Shown in pieces: positions 1 through 8,721 of a stretch of DNA of 64,000 bases. The DNA comes from Candidatus Competibacteraceae bacterium. GTDB taxonomy: Bacteria; Pseudomonadota; Gammaproteobacteria; Competibacterales; Competibacteraceae. Under the pieces are notes generated by a model that did not search any database, was not told the origin of the DNA, and saw only the letters and a list, made by a program, of their open reading frames with translations. A program made the position numbers and the translations under genes. The DNA is taken from the NCBI GenBank assembly GCA_016712625.1, contig JADJQQ010000004.1:620001-684000 (forward strand), written 5' to 3'. The first letter of the stretch is position 1, and every line of letters starts with the position of its first letter.

Positions 1-20
1 AGCAGCTCCGGTGTTTTCAC

Positions 21-1535
21 CTAGTTTCCAGCAGCTAACGCGGATGCCTCGTTGCGGACTGTTCCATCCGTGTCTCGCACCAAACAATCCACCAACGTGC
101 CGGACTCCTCCTCGACCAACTCAACATACAGCGGCATCTGACCCAGGGCGTGCGTGGCGCAGGACAAACATGGATCATAAGCCCGCACCGCGACTTCAAT
201 CTGGTTCAGCAGCGGCTCGGTCAGTTCCTTGCCATCCAGATAGCGTTCCGCCACCTGGCGGATGGATTCATTCATCGCCTGATTGTTGTTGGTGGTGGAG
301 ACGATCAAGTTGGCCTTTTCGATCAGGCCGTCCTCGTTCATCCGGTAATGGTGGAACAGCGTGCCACGCGGCGCTTCGATCACTCCGATGCCTTCCCGGG
401 GCGCCATTTCGCCCTTCGCCACCAGTTCATCACCAAAAATGTCCGGGTCAAGCAGCAACTCCTTGATCGCCTCAATGGCGTGCAATAACTCGATCATTCG
501 CGCCCAGTGATAGGCCAGCGTCACATGAATCGGCTCGCCGTTGCCCAGCGCCATGAACTCCTTCCGTTCTTCCTCGGCCAGCGGCGTGGCGATGAAATCG
601 CAGTTATCGATTCGCGCCAACGGTCCGACCCGATACCACCCCTTGTCTGGTCCCAATGAATTGATGAACGGGAATTTCATGTAGCTCCACGGCTTGACTT
701 GCTCGCGCAGCACCTGGGCGTAGCGCCGGTAATCGAGATGGTCGAAGAGGAGGGCGCCCTGCTCGTTCTTGGCCCGCAAGCCGCCGTGATACAAATCCAG
801 CGCCCCGTCGGCGCGAGTCAGGCTCAAATAATTAGTGCGGATGGTGGCGAAATGAATGAAATAGGCTGGATTGGCCTGATAGGCGATTTTCATCAGCTTG
901 ACAATGTTGCGCGCCCACTGCGCCATTAGATCGATATCGGTCAACAGATCATTGCGCTCCCGCAAGCTCAGCGATTTATTCACGCCGCCCGGAATCGCAC
1001 CGGTGCCGTGCACCCGCTTGCCGGCGGTGCAGCGGATCACTTCCTGGCCGTACTTGCGCAGTTTCACCCCCTGCCGGGCAATGTCGGGATGATCCGCCAT
1101 CACACCCACCACGTTGCGATGGGCCACCTTATCGTCGAAATCAAACAGAAAATCCGGCGAGGCCAGATGGAAGAAATGCACCGCGTGCGATTGCAGGGTC
1201 TGGCCGTAGTGCATCAGGCGGCGGATTTTCTCGGCGGTCGGCGGGATTTGCTCGATGCCCAATAGTTGATCGACCGCCTTGGCCGCCGCTAAATGATGGC
1301 TGACCGGACAAATCCCGCACAGCCGCTGCACCACCACCGGCAATTCCCAATACGGTCGGCCTTGGATGAATTTCTCAAAGCCGCGAAACTCAACGATGTG
1401 CAAGCGAGCTTGGCGGATACGATGGTCGCGATCCACCAGCAAGGTGACTTTGCCGTGGCCTTCGACCCGGCTTAACGGGTCGATGGCGACCCGGCACAGA
1501 GTGTCGGATTGGGCCGCCGTTTCCAAGGTGCTCAT
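21..1535 (-). CDS. hoxH: NAD-reducing [NiFe] hydrogenase large subunit HoxH
   Basis: HoxH carries the Ni-Fe active site of the cytoplasmic bidirectional hydrogenase, which couples H2 to NAD(H) with HoxY and the HoxFU diaphorase. Both nickel-binding motifs are visible: RLCGIC at residues 71-76 and DPCLSC at 454-459. About 42 residues follow His462, so this is a precursor with the C-terminal extension that a HoxW-type protease removes. No hoxW lies in the window; it may be beyond the left edge. Length (504 aa) is slightly above the usual size. The start has a GAGGG about 5 nt upstream and lies 12 nt after hoxY, so it is the last visible gene of hoxFUYH. The assignment is firm. Confidence 0.95.
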   Translation of the reverse strand: MSTLETAAQSDTLCRVAIDPLSRVEGHGKVTLLVDRDHRIRQARLHIVEFRGFEKFIQGRPYWELPVVVQRLCGICPVSHHLAAAKAVDQLLGIEQIPPTAEKIRRLMHYGQTLQSHAVHFFHLASPDFLFDFDDKVAHRNVVGVMADHPDIARQGVKLRKYGQEVIRCTAGKRVHGTGAIPGGVNKSLSLRERNDLLTDIDLMAQWARNIVKLMKIAYQANPAYFIHFATIRTNYLSLTRADGALDLYHGGLRAKNEQGALLFDHLDYRRYAQVLREQVKPWSYMKFPFINSLGPDKGWYRVGPLARIDNCDFIATPLAEEERKEFMALGNGEPIHVTLAYHWARMIELLHAIEAIKELLLDPDIFGDELVAKGEMAPREGIGVIEAPRGTLFHHYRMNEDGLIEKANLIVSTTNNNQAMNESIRQVAERYLDGKELTEPLLNQIEVAVRAYDPCLSCATHALGQMPLYVELVEEESGTLVDCLVRDTDGTVRNEASALAAGN

Positions 1536-1547
1536 ACGCGCCCTCGT

Positions 1548-2090
1548 CTAATCGTAATGAATCTGGGTATAAGGCAGCACGATGGGCTGCCCGGCCAATA
1601 ATTGACTGACGAACGTCCAGATGGCATCCGCCGAGGGCGGGCAACCGGGCAGGAAGTAATCGATTTTGACCACCTCGTGAATCGGATGCACCTGATTCAA
1701 CAGCAGCGGAATTTCTGGATCGTTGGGAATTTGCGCGTCCACCAGCCCGATGCCGCGCGTATAAGATTCTTCCAAGCAGTCCTTGAGTTCGTATTGATTG
1801 CGCATCGCCGGAATGCCGCCGCTGATCGCGCACGCGCCCATCGCAATCAGGATTTTGCAGCGCGCCCGAAATTCCAGCAGGGTATGGACGTTCTCGACGT
1901 TGGCGATGCCGCCCTCGACAATGCCAATGTCGCACTCGCCCGATTCCTTGATGTCAGTCAGCGGGCTACGGTCGAACTCCACCCGCTCGGTCAGATCGAA
2001 CAGCCGCTCGTCCAAGTCAAGCAGCGACATGTGGCAACCAAAGCAGCCGCACAACGAACAGGTGGCGACTTTGAGTTTGGATTCAATCAT
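1548..2090 (-). CDS. hoxY: NAD-reducing hydrogenase small subunit HoxY
   Basis: HoxY is the small electron-transfer subunit of the soluble NAD-linked hydrogenase and holds the 4Fe-4S cluster next to the HoxH active site. The 180-residue length fits HoxY, which lacks the long C-terminus of membrane-bound hydrogenase small subunits. The N-terminal cysteine motif CSLCGCFGC begins near residue 11, and further cysteines occur in GACAISGG and in LPGCPPSAD. There is no Tat signal, as expected for a cytoplasmic enzyme. Its start overlaps the hoxU stop by 8 nt, which suggests translational coupling. Assignment rests on motifs and on its place between hoxU and hoxH. Confidence 0.93.
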   Translation of the reverse strand: MIESKLKVATCSLCGCFGCHMSLLDLDERLFDLTERVEFDRSPLTDIKESGECDIGIVEGGIANVENVHTLLEFRARCKILIAMGACAISGGIPAMRNQYELKDCLEESYTRGIGLVDAQIPNDPEIPLLLNQVHPIHEVVKIDYFLPGCPPSADAIWTFVSQLLAGQPIVLPYTQIHYD

Positions 2091-2823
2091 GGCGGCGGCC
2101 TCCCTTGCTGACCGCCAGCGCGGCTACGTCGCCGACCACGTTGATCGGCTTGCGGTCGTACAGGCGCTGGCCGATGGGAATCTCGTAGCCGCTGTGCTTG
2201 CGCAGAATCGTCCCGGTCGGACAGACCTGGGCCGCCTTATCGGTGATGTTGAAATCGGTCGCGCCCAGCTTGCCGGACGGGGTATTGACCACTAGATGGG
2301 CCTTGATGCCCCGCCCCTGCACCGCAAACACGTTCTTGCCGTCCACGTCGCGACTGGCGCGCACGCACAGTTCGCACAGAATGCAGCGGTTGAAGTCGAT
2401 CAGGGCGTCAGGGTGCGAGGCATCCACCGGACGGCGCGGGTAGAAATGGGTGTAATGCGGGGCCAGCATTCCGGCATAATAGGCGACGGCTTGCAACTGG
2501 CACGCCCCGCTCTTTTCGCAGGCCGGGCAGACGTGATTGCCCTCGACGAACAGCATTTGCAGGATGCCACGTCGCATTTCCCGCACTTCTTCGATTTCGC
2601 TCAGCACGGTTTGGCCCGCCGCCGCGGGCGTGGTGCAAGACGCCTGCATCCGGCCGTTGATCTTGACCAGACACACCCGGCAACTGCCGTGTGGGGTGAA
2701 TTCGGGATTGAAACAGAGATGTGGAATATAAAAGCCCGCTGCCAGCGCCGCTGTCATGATGGTCTGGCCATCCTGAAACGGCACCCGCCGCCCGTCCAGC
2801 GTGAAACTCAATTCCTCGCTCAT
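2083..2823 (-). CDS. hoxU: Hydrogenase diaphorase gamma subunit HoxU
   Basis: HoxU is the iron-sulfur subunit that passes electrons between the flavin subunit HoxF and the hydrogenase module HoxYH; it matches the N-terminal part of complex I NuoG. An N-terminal 2Fe-2S ferredoxin fold shows HLC near residues 35-37 and SCRVC near 47-51. It is followed by CPACEKSGAC, of the His/Cys 4Fe-4S type, and by a CILCELC cluster motif. Length (246 aa) is typical for HoxU. The ATG overlaps the end of hoxF by 4 nt (ATGA), so translation is probably coupled. The frame is intact, in contrast to hoxF. Confidence 0.94.
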   Translation of the reverse strand: MSEELSFTLDGRRVPFQDGQTIMTAALAAGFYIPHLCFNPEFTPHGSCRVCLVKINGRMQASCTTPAAAGQTVLSEIEEVREMRRGILQMLFVEGNHVCPACEKSGACQLQAVAYYAGMLAPHYTHFYPRRPVDASHPDALIDFNRCILCELCVRASRDVDGKNVFAVQGRGIKAHLVVNTPSGKLGATDFNITDKAAQVCPTGTILRKHSGYEIPIGQRLYDRKPINVVGDVAALAVSKGGRRHD

Positions 2824-4573
2824 GGCATCGCCCCCACTAAGGCTTCTTCATCCAGATAGGCAGCCGGGTCGGTGCGGCCGGTCAGCCAGCGCGCCTGCTC
2901 CAGCGCCGCGTTCATATCGAAAGCCGGCTCGAACGCCGTGGAACGCAGCCGCCGCTCGTAGGCTTCCGGGAACTGATCCAGACTGTCCAACACTGGATTG
3001 GGCGCGGTCTGGCCCAGACCGCAATGCGAGCCGACCCGCATGATCTGGCCCAGCTTGCGCATTTCCTCCAGATCGGCGCGGGTGCCGTGGCCGGTATGCA
3101 CTTTGTCCACCAGATCGCGCAGCAGTGAGGTGCCGACCCGGCAGGGGGTGCAGAAGCCGCAGCTTTCATGGACAAAGAAATGGGCGAAATTGCGGATGCC
3201 ATCGAGAATATCGCGGCGGTGATCGAACACCATGAACGAGCCGCCGGTCGCCAAATCCTCGAAGCAGATGCGCCGGTCGAACAGCTTGGCCGAAATCATG
3301 TGTCCGGCCGGACCGGCCATCTGGATGCCTTGGGCGTCGCGCGCCCCGCAGTCCTCTAGCACCTGCCGCACGGTGACACCGAACGGGTATTCGTAGATAC
3401 CGGGCCGCTCGCAATCGCCGCTCAGGCTCAACAGCTTGGTACCCTTGGATTCCGCCGTGCCGCGACTGGCGAACCACTCGCCGCCCTGCACCGCGATCTT
3501 GGCGGCGGACGCGAAGGTTTCGACGTTGTTGACTACAGTCGGCTTGTTCAAATAGCCGTGGGTAGTCGGAAAGGGTGGGCGGATGCGTGGTACGCCATGC
3601 TTGCCTTCCAACGACTCAATCAGCGCCGATTCCTCGCCGCAGACGTAAGCGCCCGCACCAATGTGAAGGTCGATGTCGAAACTGAAACTGGGATCGCCCA
3701 GAATCGCCTCACCCAGCAGGCCCGCTTCGCGGCGGCTTTGCAGGGTCGCTTTGAGCGCGTCCACCAGGTACCGGTATTCGCCGCGTAGATAGACAAAGCC
3801 CTGCCGCGCGCCGATCACCCGGCCGCAAACGGTCATGCCCTCGAACACTAGATCGGCGAAATCCTGCATCAGCACCCGATCCTTGAAGGTGCCAGGCTCG
3901 TCTTGGCGGCGGACTTGAAACCCGCGCCGCCCTGACCGCGCAGGCCGGATTGCATCATTTCGTCCAGAATGGCCTCCGCGCCGCGCTTGAGCACCGCCCG
4001 CAAGGCCGAACCGTCGGCGAAATGCCGGCCCAGCAAAATATCGGCGCGACGGATGTTGCTGGTCACCTCGAAAAACTCGCGCGGCCATTGTTCCAATGGC
4101 GTTTTGGCGTTCACCAACTCAACGATGCGATCCAGGCGGGGCTTGGTGAGACGGGTCAGCGCGTAGCCGTTGACCAAGGCGGCCGGTCCCTGATCGCACA
4201 TGCCGGTGCAGGACGTGGCGCCGACGCTGACCAGGCCATCGGCGCGGGTACCGTTGATCGCCACACCCAGCCGCTCGCAGAGATAGTGCAACAATTCGCG
4301 ATTACCGAGCATCCGGTCGGTGATATTGTCGCTGAACAGGATGTCGTGGGAACCGCGCGGCTCAGTGTAGAGAAAGGAATAAAACTCGGCGACGTTGCGC
4401 ACTTTATCTGGCGAGATGCCGAGTTCCTCGGCGACCGCGTTGATCGCCTCAGCGGACAACCAGGTCAGGCTATCCTGAACTTCACGCAGAATTTGCAACA
4501 GACGGGTCGCCGTCTTGTTGTGGCGCTGCACGATGTCGCGGATCGTTGGGACAAGCGCGCTGAATTCCTGCAT
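2820..4573 (-). pseudogene. hoxF: Hydrogenase diaphorase flavoprotein HoxF, disrupted by a deletion/frameshift
   Basis: HoxF binds FMN and NAD(H). The N-terminal part (from 4573) is a NuoE-like domain with SCTGMC at residues 121-126, then the start of the NuoF-like domain, LRGQGGAGF. The C-terminal part (to 2820) is in another frame. It resumes at DEPGTFKDR and holds GEESALIESLEG and the cluster motif ESCGFCTPC. By comparison with NuoF, about 20 residues between GAGF and EPGTFKDR are missing, and the frame shifts around 3903-3915. That stretch normally helps form the FMN/NADH pocket. The conserved Arg of GRGGAGF is Gln here. Partner genes hoxUYH are intact. Either hoxF is inactive or the assembly dropped about 60 nt. 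The family is certain, the defect is directly visible, and its cause is open. Confidence 0.85.
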
Positions 4574-4655
4574 GGACCACCCCCGCTTTTGATCCGCTAT
4601 CCGCTGAGAAAAGGTACGGATGGCGCGTTTTTATCAGGTAGACCGTTAGATTAAG

Positions 4656-4669
4656 TTGACGTAAATCAT
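4656..4669. promoter_or_regulatory. Possible FNR/Crp-family site upstream of hoxF
   Basis: The palindrome-like sequence TTGACGTAAATCAT matches the FNR consensus TTGAT-N4-ATCAA at 8 of 10 positions. It is centred about 90 bp upstream of the hoxF start in the divergent hox / L,D-transpeptidase region. Anaerobic control of a Hox hydrogenase would make sense. A single 8/10 match in an AT-rich spacer can arise by chance. The rest of this roughly 330-bp spacer (4574-4906) shows no gene. Confidence 0.3.
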
Positions 4670-4906
4670 ACCCTAAACTGAAACAATAAACTTCAACTTT
4701 ATAAGGATTAGCAGCATTTTCTGGGTTTATTCGTCATGAGTTTGGAACATAATCACTAAAAATATCTCCAATATCAAATAAGCCATTTGTTATCCTTCCG
4801 GCTGAAGCGTCAGTGGATTCCCGATGGAATCACCTCTGGCATTGCCAGGGAATAACAGGCAGAATTTGTTAATACTTATGTCGATTTTTGGAGATGAAAC
4901 GCTCTC

Positions 4907-6610
4907 ATGCCGAGCCAATCCTTAAAACCCGTTCACTGGCTGCTGCTGGGGGGAATGTTCGCCAGCACCGCGCAAGCCACCGTCTATCCCCTACCCTCTC
5001 CCGATACCGATGTCATCGGCGAATTGAAAGTGATTTATGCCAAAAAGGAAGATACTCTGATCGATATCGCCCGCGCCCATGGTTTGGGCTATGACGAGAT
5101 GGTCCATGCTAATCCTGGCGTGGATCGCTGGTCGCCGGGTCAGGGAACGCCGATCGTGCTGCCGCTCCGCCACATCCTGCCCAACACGCCGCGCGAAGGG
5201 ATCGTGCTTAATATTCCGGAAATGCGCGTCTATTACTATCCCGCTGGAGAGCAGGTAGTCCATACCTATCCGGTCAGTATCGGCCGAATGGACTGGAAAA
5301 CTCCGCTGGGAACCACCAAGGTTATCGGTAAAGAGGTTGACCCCCCCTGGCGGCCACCGGCTTCCATCAAGGCCGAACACGCTAAAGAAGGCGATATCTT
5401 GCCGGACGTAGTGCCCGGTGGGCCGGGTAACCCGCTGGGCCGCCACGCCATGCGACTAGGCGTACCCGGCTACCTGATTCATGGCACCGACAAGCCTTAC
5501 GGAATCGGTATGCAGGTCACACACGGTTGTGTGCGGATGTACCCGGAAGATATCGAGCATCTGTTTGGCATGGTGCCGATGGGCACCACCGTGCGCTTGA
5601 TTGATCAACCGGTCAAGGTTGGCCGAAGCAATGGCGAGTTGTTGCTTGAAGCACACCAACCGCTTGAGGAGGACGAATCACCGATCAAGGTCACGCTGGC
5701 GCAAGTGCAAAAGGCTGTGATCGCCAAGACAGGCCCGGATATGCCGGGCGTCGATCAGATCGCCCTGCAAGCCGCGGTAGACCAGATCAGCGGAATGCCG
5801 GTGTCGATTTCAGGCACAGATGGCTCGACGCCAGCCGGATCGATAAGCGACAGCCAGCCACCGCCAGGCGCTGCTTACCCAACGGCTAGAGTACCACTCT
5901 CGCCTCCAAACACTGCGCCGACTCCCTACAGGCCTTCAACGCCACCGGCGACAGCCAGCTTGGCTCCAAGCGACCCAATCGTCAATCGGACGCCTCCCCC
6001 CGCGCCAACGGCGCCATCCAACTATCCATATAGTAGTAACAGACCAGCGCCAGCTTACCCGCTAGCCAACACCGCTCCCGGCTATCCAGTCACCAACCGG
6101 GCGCCAAATCCCTATCCAGCGCCCTACGCCAGCTCTTCAGCGCCGCCGGCCGCGTACCGTCCCGCTCCAGCTACGCCACCGTCTCGGTATGTGCCCTACG
6201 GCAGCGCTGGAGCCGATCAGGAAGAGCAGCCGCCATATCGTCCAGCAACAACGGCCACCTCACGGCCAGTAGATATCCCTGCTTATCGATCAGCACCCGC
6301 CGTGCCGCTTGATACCCCCGCTTATCGTTCGGCGCCGAGTTCGTTGCCGGTTGAAACGCCGGGTTACCGTCCGGCTCCTCTTCCGCCGCGCTATCCTCGC
6401 AATCCAGGCGCGGCTAATTATGAGGACGAAGCGCCCCCTTATCCCTCTACAACGACGACGCTGACCTCACCTTCCGCGCCATCAACTTATCGGCCCGTAC
6501 CGTCAGGCAGTCCCGTCCCCTACCCTAGACCTGTTACGCCCATGGTTCCACCCGCGCCTCGCGGCACGCCCGCCGATCCGTTGGAACCCCCGCCGGTCAG
6601 TCGCTTATAA
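4907..6610 (+). CDS. L,D-transpeptidase with LysM-like N-terminus and proline-rich tail
   Basis: Predicted periplasmic YkuD-family L,D-transpeptidase of the ErfK/YbiS type. These enzymes make 3-3 peptidoglycan crosslinks or attach Braun lipoprotein to the wall. Residues 1-24 look like a signal peptide. A LysM-like segment (DTLIDIARAHGLGYDEMVHA) covers about 49-68, and the catalytic domain about 98-235. The active-site signature HGT (192-194) and THGCVRM, with Cys208 as nucleophile, are present. From about residue 320 the protein is a low-complexity Pro/Ala/Tyr/Ser tail of roughly 240 residues with repeated YRPAP/YRSAP units, an unusual extension that may span or bind the cell wall. GGAG lies 13 nt before the ATG. 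It converges on a Braun-type lipoprotein gene, its plausible substrate. Confidence 0.88.
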   Translation: MPSQSLKPVHWLLLGGMFASTAQATVYPLPSPDTDVIGELKVIYAKKEDTLIDIARAHGLGYDEMVHANPGVDRWSPGQGTPIVLPLRHILPNTPREGIVLNIPEMRVYYYPAGEQVVHTYPVSIGRMDWKTPLGTTKVIGKEVDPPWRPPASIKAEHAKEGDILPDVVPGGPGNPLGRHAMRLGVPGYLIHGTDKPYGIGMQVTHGCVRMYPEDIEHLFGMVPMGTTVRLIDQPVKVGRSNGELLLEAHQPLEEDESPIKVTLAQVQKAVIAKTGPDMPGVDQIALQAAVDQISGMPVSISGTDGSTPAGSISDSQPPPGAAYPTARVPLSPPNTAPTPYRPSTPPATASLAPSDPIVNRTPPPAPTAPSNYPYSSNRPAPAYPLANTAPGYPVTNRAPNPYPAPYASSSAPPAAYRPAPATPPSRYVPYGSAGADQEEQPPYRPATTATSRPVDIPAYRSAPAVPLDTPAYRSAPSSLPVETPGYRPAPLPPRYPRNPGAANYEDEAPPYPSTTTTLTSPSAPSTYRPVPSGSPVPYPRPVTPMVPPAPRGTPADPLEPPPVSRL

Positions 6611-6623
6611 AGCAGCAATAAAA

Positions 6624-6651
6624 AACCCCCACGTACTAAAACGTGGGGGTT
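6624..6651. terminator. Bidirectional rho-independent terminator
   Basis: An 11-bp stem (AACCCCCACGT pairing with ACGTGGGGGTT) with a 6-nt loop lies between the convergent L,D-transpeptidase and lipoprotein genes. On the minus strand it is followed by a run of T (complement of AATAAAAAA), so it is strongest for the lipoprotein gene. The plus-strand tail TTCTTG is weaker. Confidence 0.85.
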
Positions 6652-6673
6652 CTTGAAATCCCAAATATCGATA

Positions 6674-6895
6674 TTACTTATACATCGACTTTTTGAATAC
6701 GCGATTAAGCTTTTCTGAGTTGTCCTGGCAGCAAGCGTTCGCGGAGTTGGCGGCGTCTAACGCTTGGCGGGACATCGCCTTGGCTTCGCTGGCGTCATTC
6801 TGCGCTTTTTGGACATCGGAAGTGCTGGCGCAGCCAACGGTCAAGCCCGCAATCAACGCCAGCGTAGAAATCTTCGTCAGGGTCTTTAAAAACAT
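6674..6895 (-). CDS. lpp: Lpp/OprI-type murein lipoprotein
   Basis: Small outer-membrane lipoprotein of 73 residues. A basic, hydrophobic signal ends in the lipobox LTVGC, with Cys22 as the lipidated residue. The mature part is an Ala-rich coiled coil of the alanine-zipper kind. The chain ends in Tyr-Lys; in E. coli Lpp the C-terminal Lys is the residue joined to peptidoglycan by L,D-transpeptidases, so covalent anchoring is plausible. A Cys-Cys pair near residues 55-56 is an oddity compared with E. coli Lpp. AGGAG lies 6 nt before the ATG. It sits between two L,D-transpeptidase genes, which supports the role. The gene symbol is by analogy. Confidence 0.82.
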   Translation of the reverse strand: MFLKTLTKISTLALIAGLTVGCASTSDVQKAQNDASEAKAMSRQALDAANSANACCQDNSEKLNRVFKKSMYK

Positions 6896-7037
6896 GTTTA
6901 GCTCCTAAGTATCAATATAGCAAAGTTCAGGTGTCGTACAAGCATATTGTTGTCACGGCACAACCATAATTGTTCCAGCGCAACAAAAGTAATTATATAA
7001 CGGAAATTTGAATCAGAGACAATTCAAATCGCTATAT

Positions 7038-7652
7038 TTAACGAATTTCTACTCGCATCCCAACCTTGACCCACGGCCTGAGAGCGGCGATTTGCTGGTT
7101 ATCCAACGCCACGCAGCCACTGGTCCAGTTGATGCCAGCCCGATGTATCCCCGGATCGCCCAAGCCCAAGCCATGGATGCCGATCTGCCCACCCAGCGGC
7201 GTATCCTGTGGGGGTACATAACCGTTTACCCAAGCCGCGCGAATACGATCGTAGGTCAAAGCATCGATCTTACGCTCTCTCAAGGCGCGCTCCGCATAGT
7301 CGAGATTGGGATAATCAAGGCCAATGAAGGTCTTGAAACGACTGCGGTCATTGATCCAGCCGACGCGAAATACCCCGAGTGGGGTTTTATTGTCGCCACG
7401 ACGATACTTGATCCCCACGCCGCTGCTGCCAACGGCAATCTGCGGAAATGATTTGAGGGGTTGATTGCCTTGCATCAAAAGCAGCGTATCTTTTTTAGTA
7501 TCCACTAACAACCACGGCTGCTGTAGTAATGAGGCATTCAGCGCCGCTGATGAATTTATTGTTGCGGTGTTATTCGAGGTACAGGCGCTGACCAGTGCTA
7601 CCAAACCAAGGACGAAAACAAATCGTGCGCTGAATTTCTGCCTATTGATCAT
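7038..7652 (-). CDS. L,D-transpeptidase family lipoprotein
   Basis: A second, shorter YkuD-fold protein. A hydrophobic signal ends in a probable lipobox LVSAC, so it is likely a membrane-anchored lipoprotein. The catalytic motif is visible as GIHGLG and, further on, WTSGCVAL with the nucleophilic Cys. It is about 204 residues from the ATG at 7652; an in-frame GTG at 7673 would add seven. GGAAGG lies 13 nt before the ATG. There is no LysM or proline-rich tail, unlike the transpeptidase at 4907. It may share the lipoprotein substrate encoded just downstream or act in 3-3 crosslinking; the sequence does not say which. Confidence 0.8.
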   Translation of the reverse strand: MINRQKFSARFVFVLGLVALVSACTSNNTATINSSAALNASLLQQPWLLVDTKKDTLLLMQGNQPLKSFPQIAVGSSGVGIKYRRGDNKTPLGVFRVGWINDRSRFKTFIGLDYPNLDYAERALRERKIDALTYDRIRAAWVNGYVPPQDTPLGGQIGIHGLGLGDPGIHRAGINWTSGCVALDNQQIAALRPWVKVGMRVEIR

Positions 7653-7898
7653 GAACTTTCTTATGCCTTCCACAATGATTCATTTCTTAACTCACCGCTT
7701 CGCGGTCTCTCCCCAGCCAGTCAGTAAGCCAGCCGGTGGAATCGAGCGAGCGAATGACCCAACCCTTCTGAGGCAGAATTTATAGATCAGCGCGCGGGGC
7801 GGCGCAAGAATCAAAGACGCAACTTTTCCATCCGGATAACGCTAAAGCTGCCATCGCACCAGTCATCGAATCTAGGACTTTGACCGAACCAGCCGCTT

Positions 7899-8351
7899 TT
7901 AATACCGTGACTCAAGCACCACCGGACTGAGCAAAGAGTTGCCGATGAAACAATTCTCTTTAGCTTTGCGGTGTATTTCGTCCACCGCGTCGGGAGTCGG
8001 AATCGCCTCGCCGCTAAAAACCACCTTGGGGCGCAGTGTCAGGCGGGTGATCATCATCTTGCCTTTTTCGTTCTTACCCAGTTCAGCCACTGGCTGATCA
8101 TCATAGCTCTCCACCACCAGCTTCTTGAGGGCGGCGATGGTGAGAAAAGTCAGCATGTGGCAACTGGCCAACGCAACCAGCAAGGCTTCCTCAGGATTAC
8201 TCTTTTTGGGGTCACCGGAAAATTCTGGCGCTGACGAGCCCTGCACGACTTGCCCCTCGGATAAACGCCAGACATGGCCGCGATCAAAGGTCTTATAGTC
8301 GAAATCAGGCGTTGTGCGCCGCCAAGCCAAACCGATCGAGTACGTTGACAT
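7899..8351 (-). CDS. OsmC/Ohr-family protein
   Basis: OsmC-like proteins are thiol-dependent peroxidases that remove organic hydroperoxides in the cytoplasm. The two reactive cysteines of the family are present at residues 64 (LASCHMLTF) and 134 (KENCFIGNS). Length (150 aa) is typical. The N-terminus (YSIGLAWRRTTPDFDYKTF) resembles the OsmC subgroup that is not classical Ohr. Strong SD GGAGG lies about 7 nt before the ATG. The gene appears monocistronic. Peroxide substrate preference cannot be read from the sequence. Confidence 0.85.
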   Translation of the reverse strand: MSTYSIGLAWRRTTPDFDYKTFDRGHVWRLSEGQVVQGSSAPEFSGDPKKSNPEEALLVALASCHMLTFLTIAALKKLVVESYDDQPVAELGKNEKGKMMITRLTLRPKVVFSGEAIPTPDAVDEIHRKAKENCFIGNSLLSPVVLESRY

Positions 8352-8384
8352 ACAAGGACCTCCGAACGGGACAGGACCGTTGGT

Positions 8385-8720
8385 TTAACGAGTATTTTGC
8401 GTTAGCGCCTTTAGTGCGGCCGCGCCACAAGCATCGCCAGCCAATGCTTGTTCCAATTGAGCAATACGCCGTCGCAGCTGTGCGTTGATGTCTTCCTGAC
8501 GGGCCAACAAGGCGCTCTCCGCGACGCTGGAGTAGGCCCCCGCAGGCGGTGCGCGCCCAGCACCGTTCGACGCTCCAAACAGCCAGCCGGCAGCAAGGCC
8601 ACACAGTAAAATCAGCAATGCGGCCACACCCCAAACCCAAGCCCGCTGATAACGGGGGATGGCGGTCTCTTCAGCATAAATAGCAAATTGTGCATGTCGC
8701 TGTTCGCTCATGTGATTCAC
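8385..8720 (-). CDS. Small membrane protein with coiled coil, partner of SrfA-like protein
   Basis: No family recognised. The 111-residue protein (or 108 from the second Met) has a cytoplasmic N-terminus, one membrane helix at about 29-49 (VWGVAALLILLCGLAAGWLF) and then a predicted coiled coil (ARQEDINAQLRRRIAQLEQAL) near residues 73-93. Its start lies 1 nt after the stop of the SrfA-like gene, so the two are probably co-translated and may interact in the inner membrane. A function cannot be assigned from the sequence. Confidence 0.7.
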   Translation of the reverse strand: MNHMSEQRHAQFAIYAEETAIPRYQRAWVWGVAALLILLCGLAAGWLFGASNGAGRAPPAGAYSSVAESALLARQEDINAQLRRRIAQLEQALAGDACGAAALKALTQNTR

Positions 8721-8721
8721 C

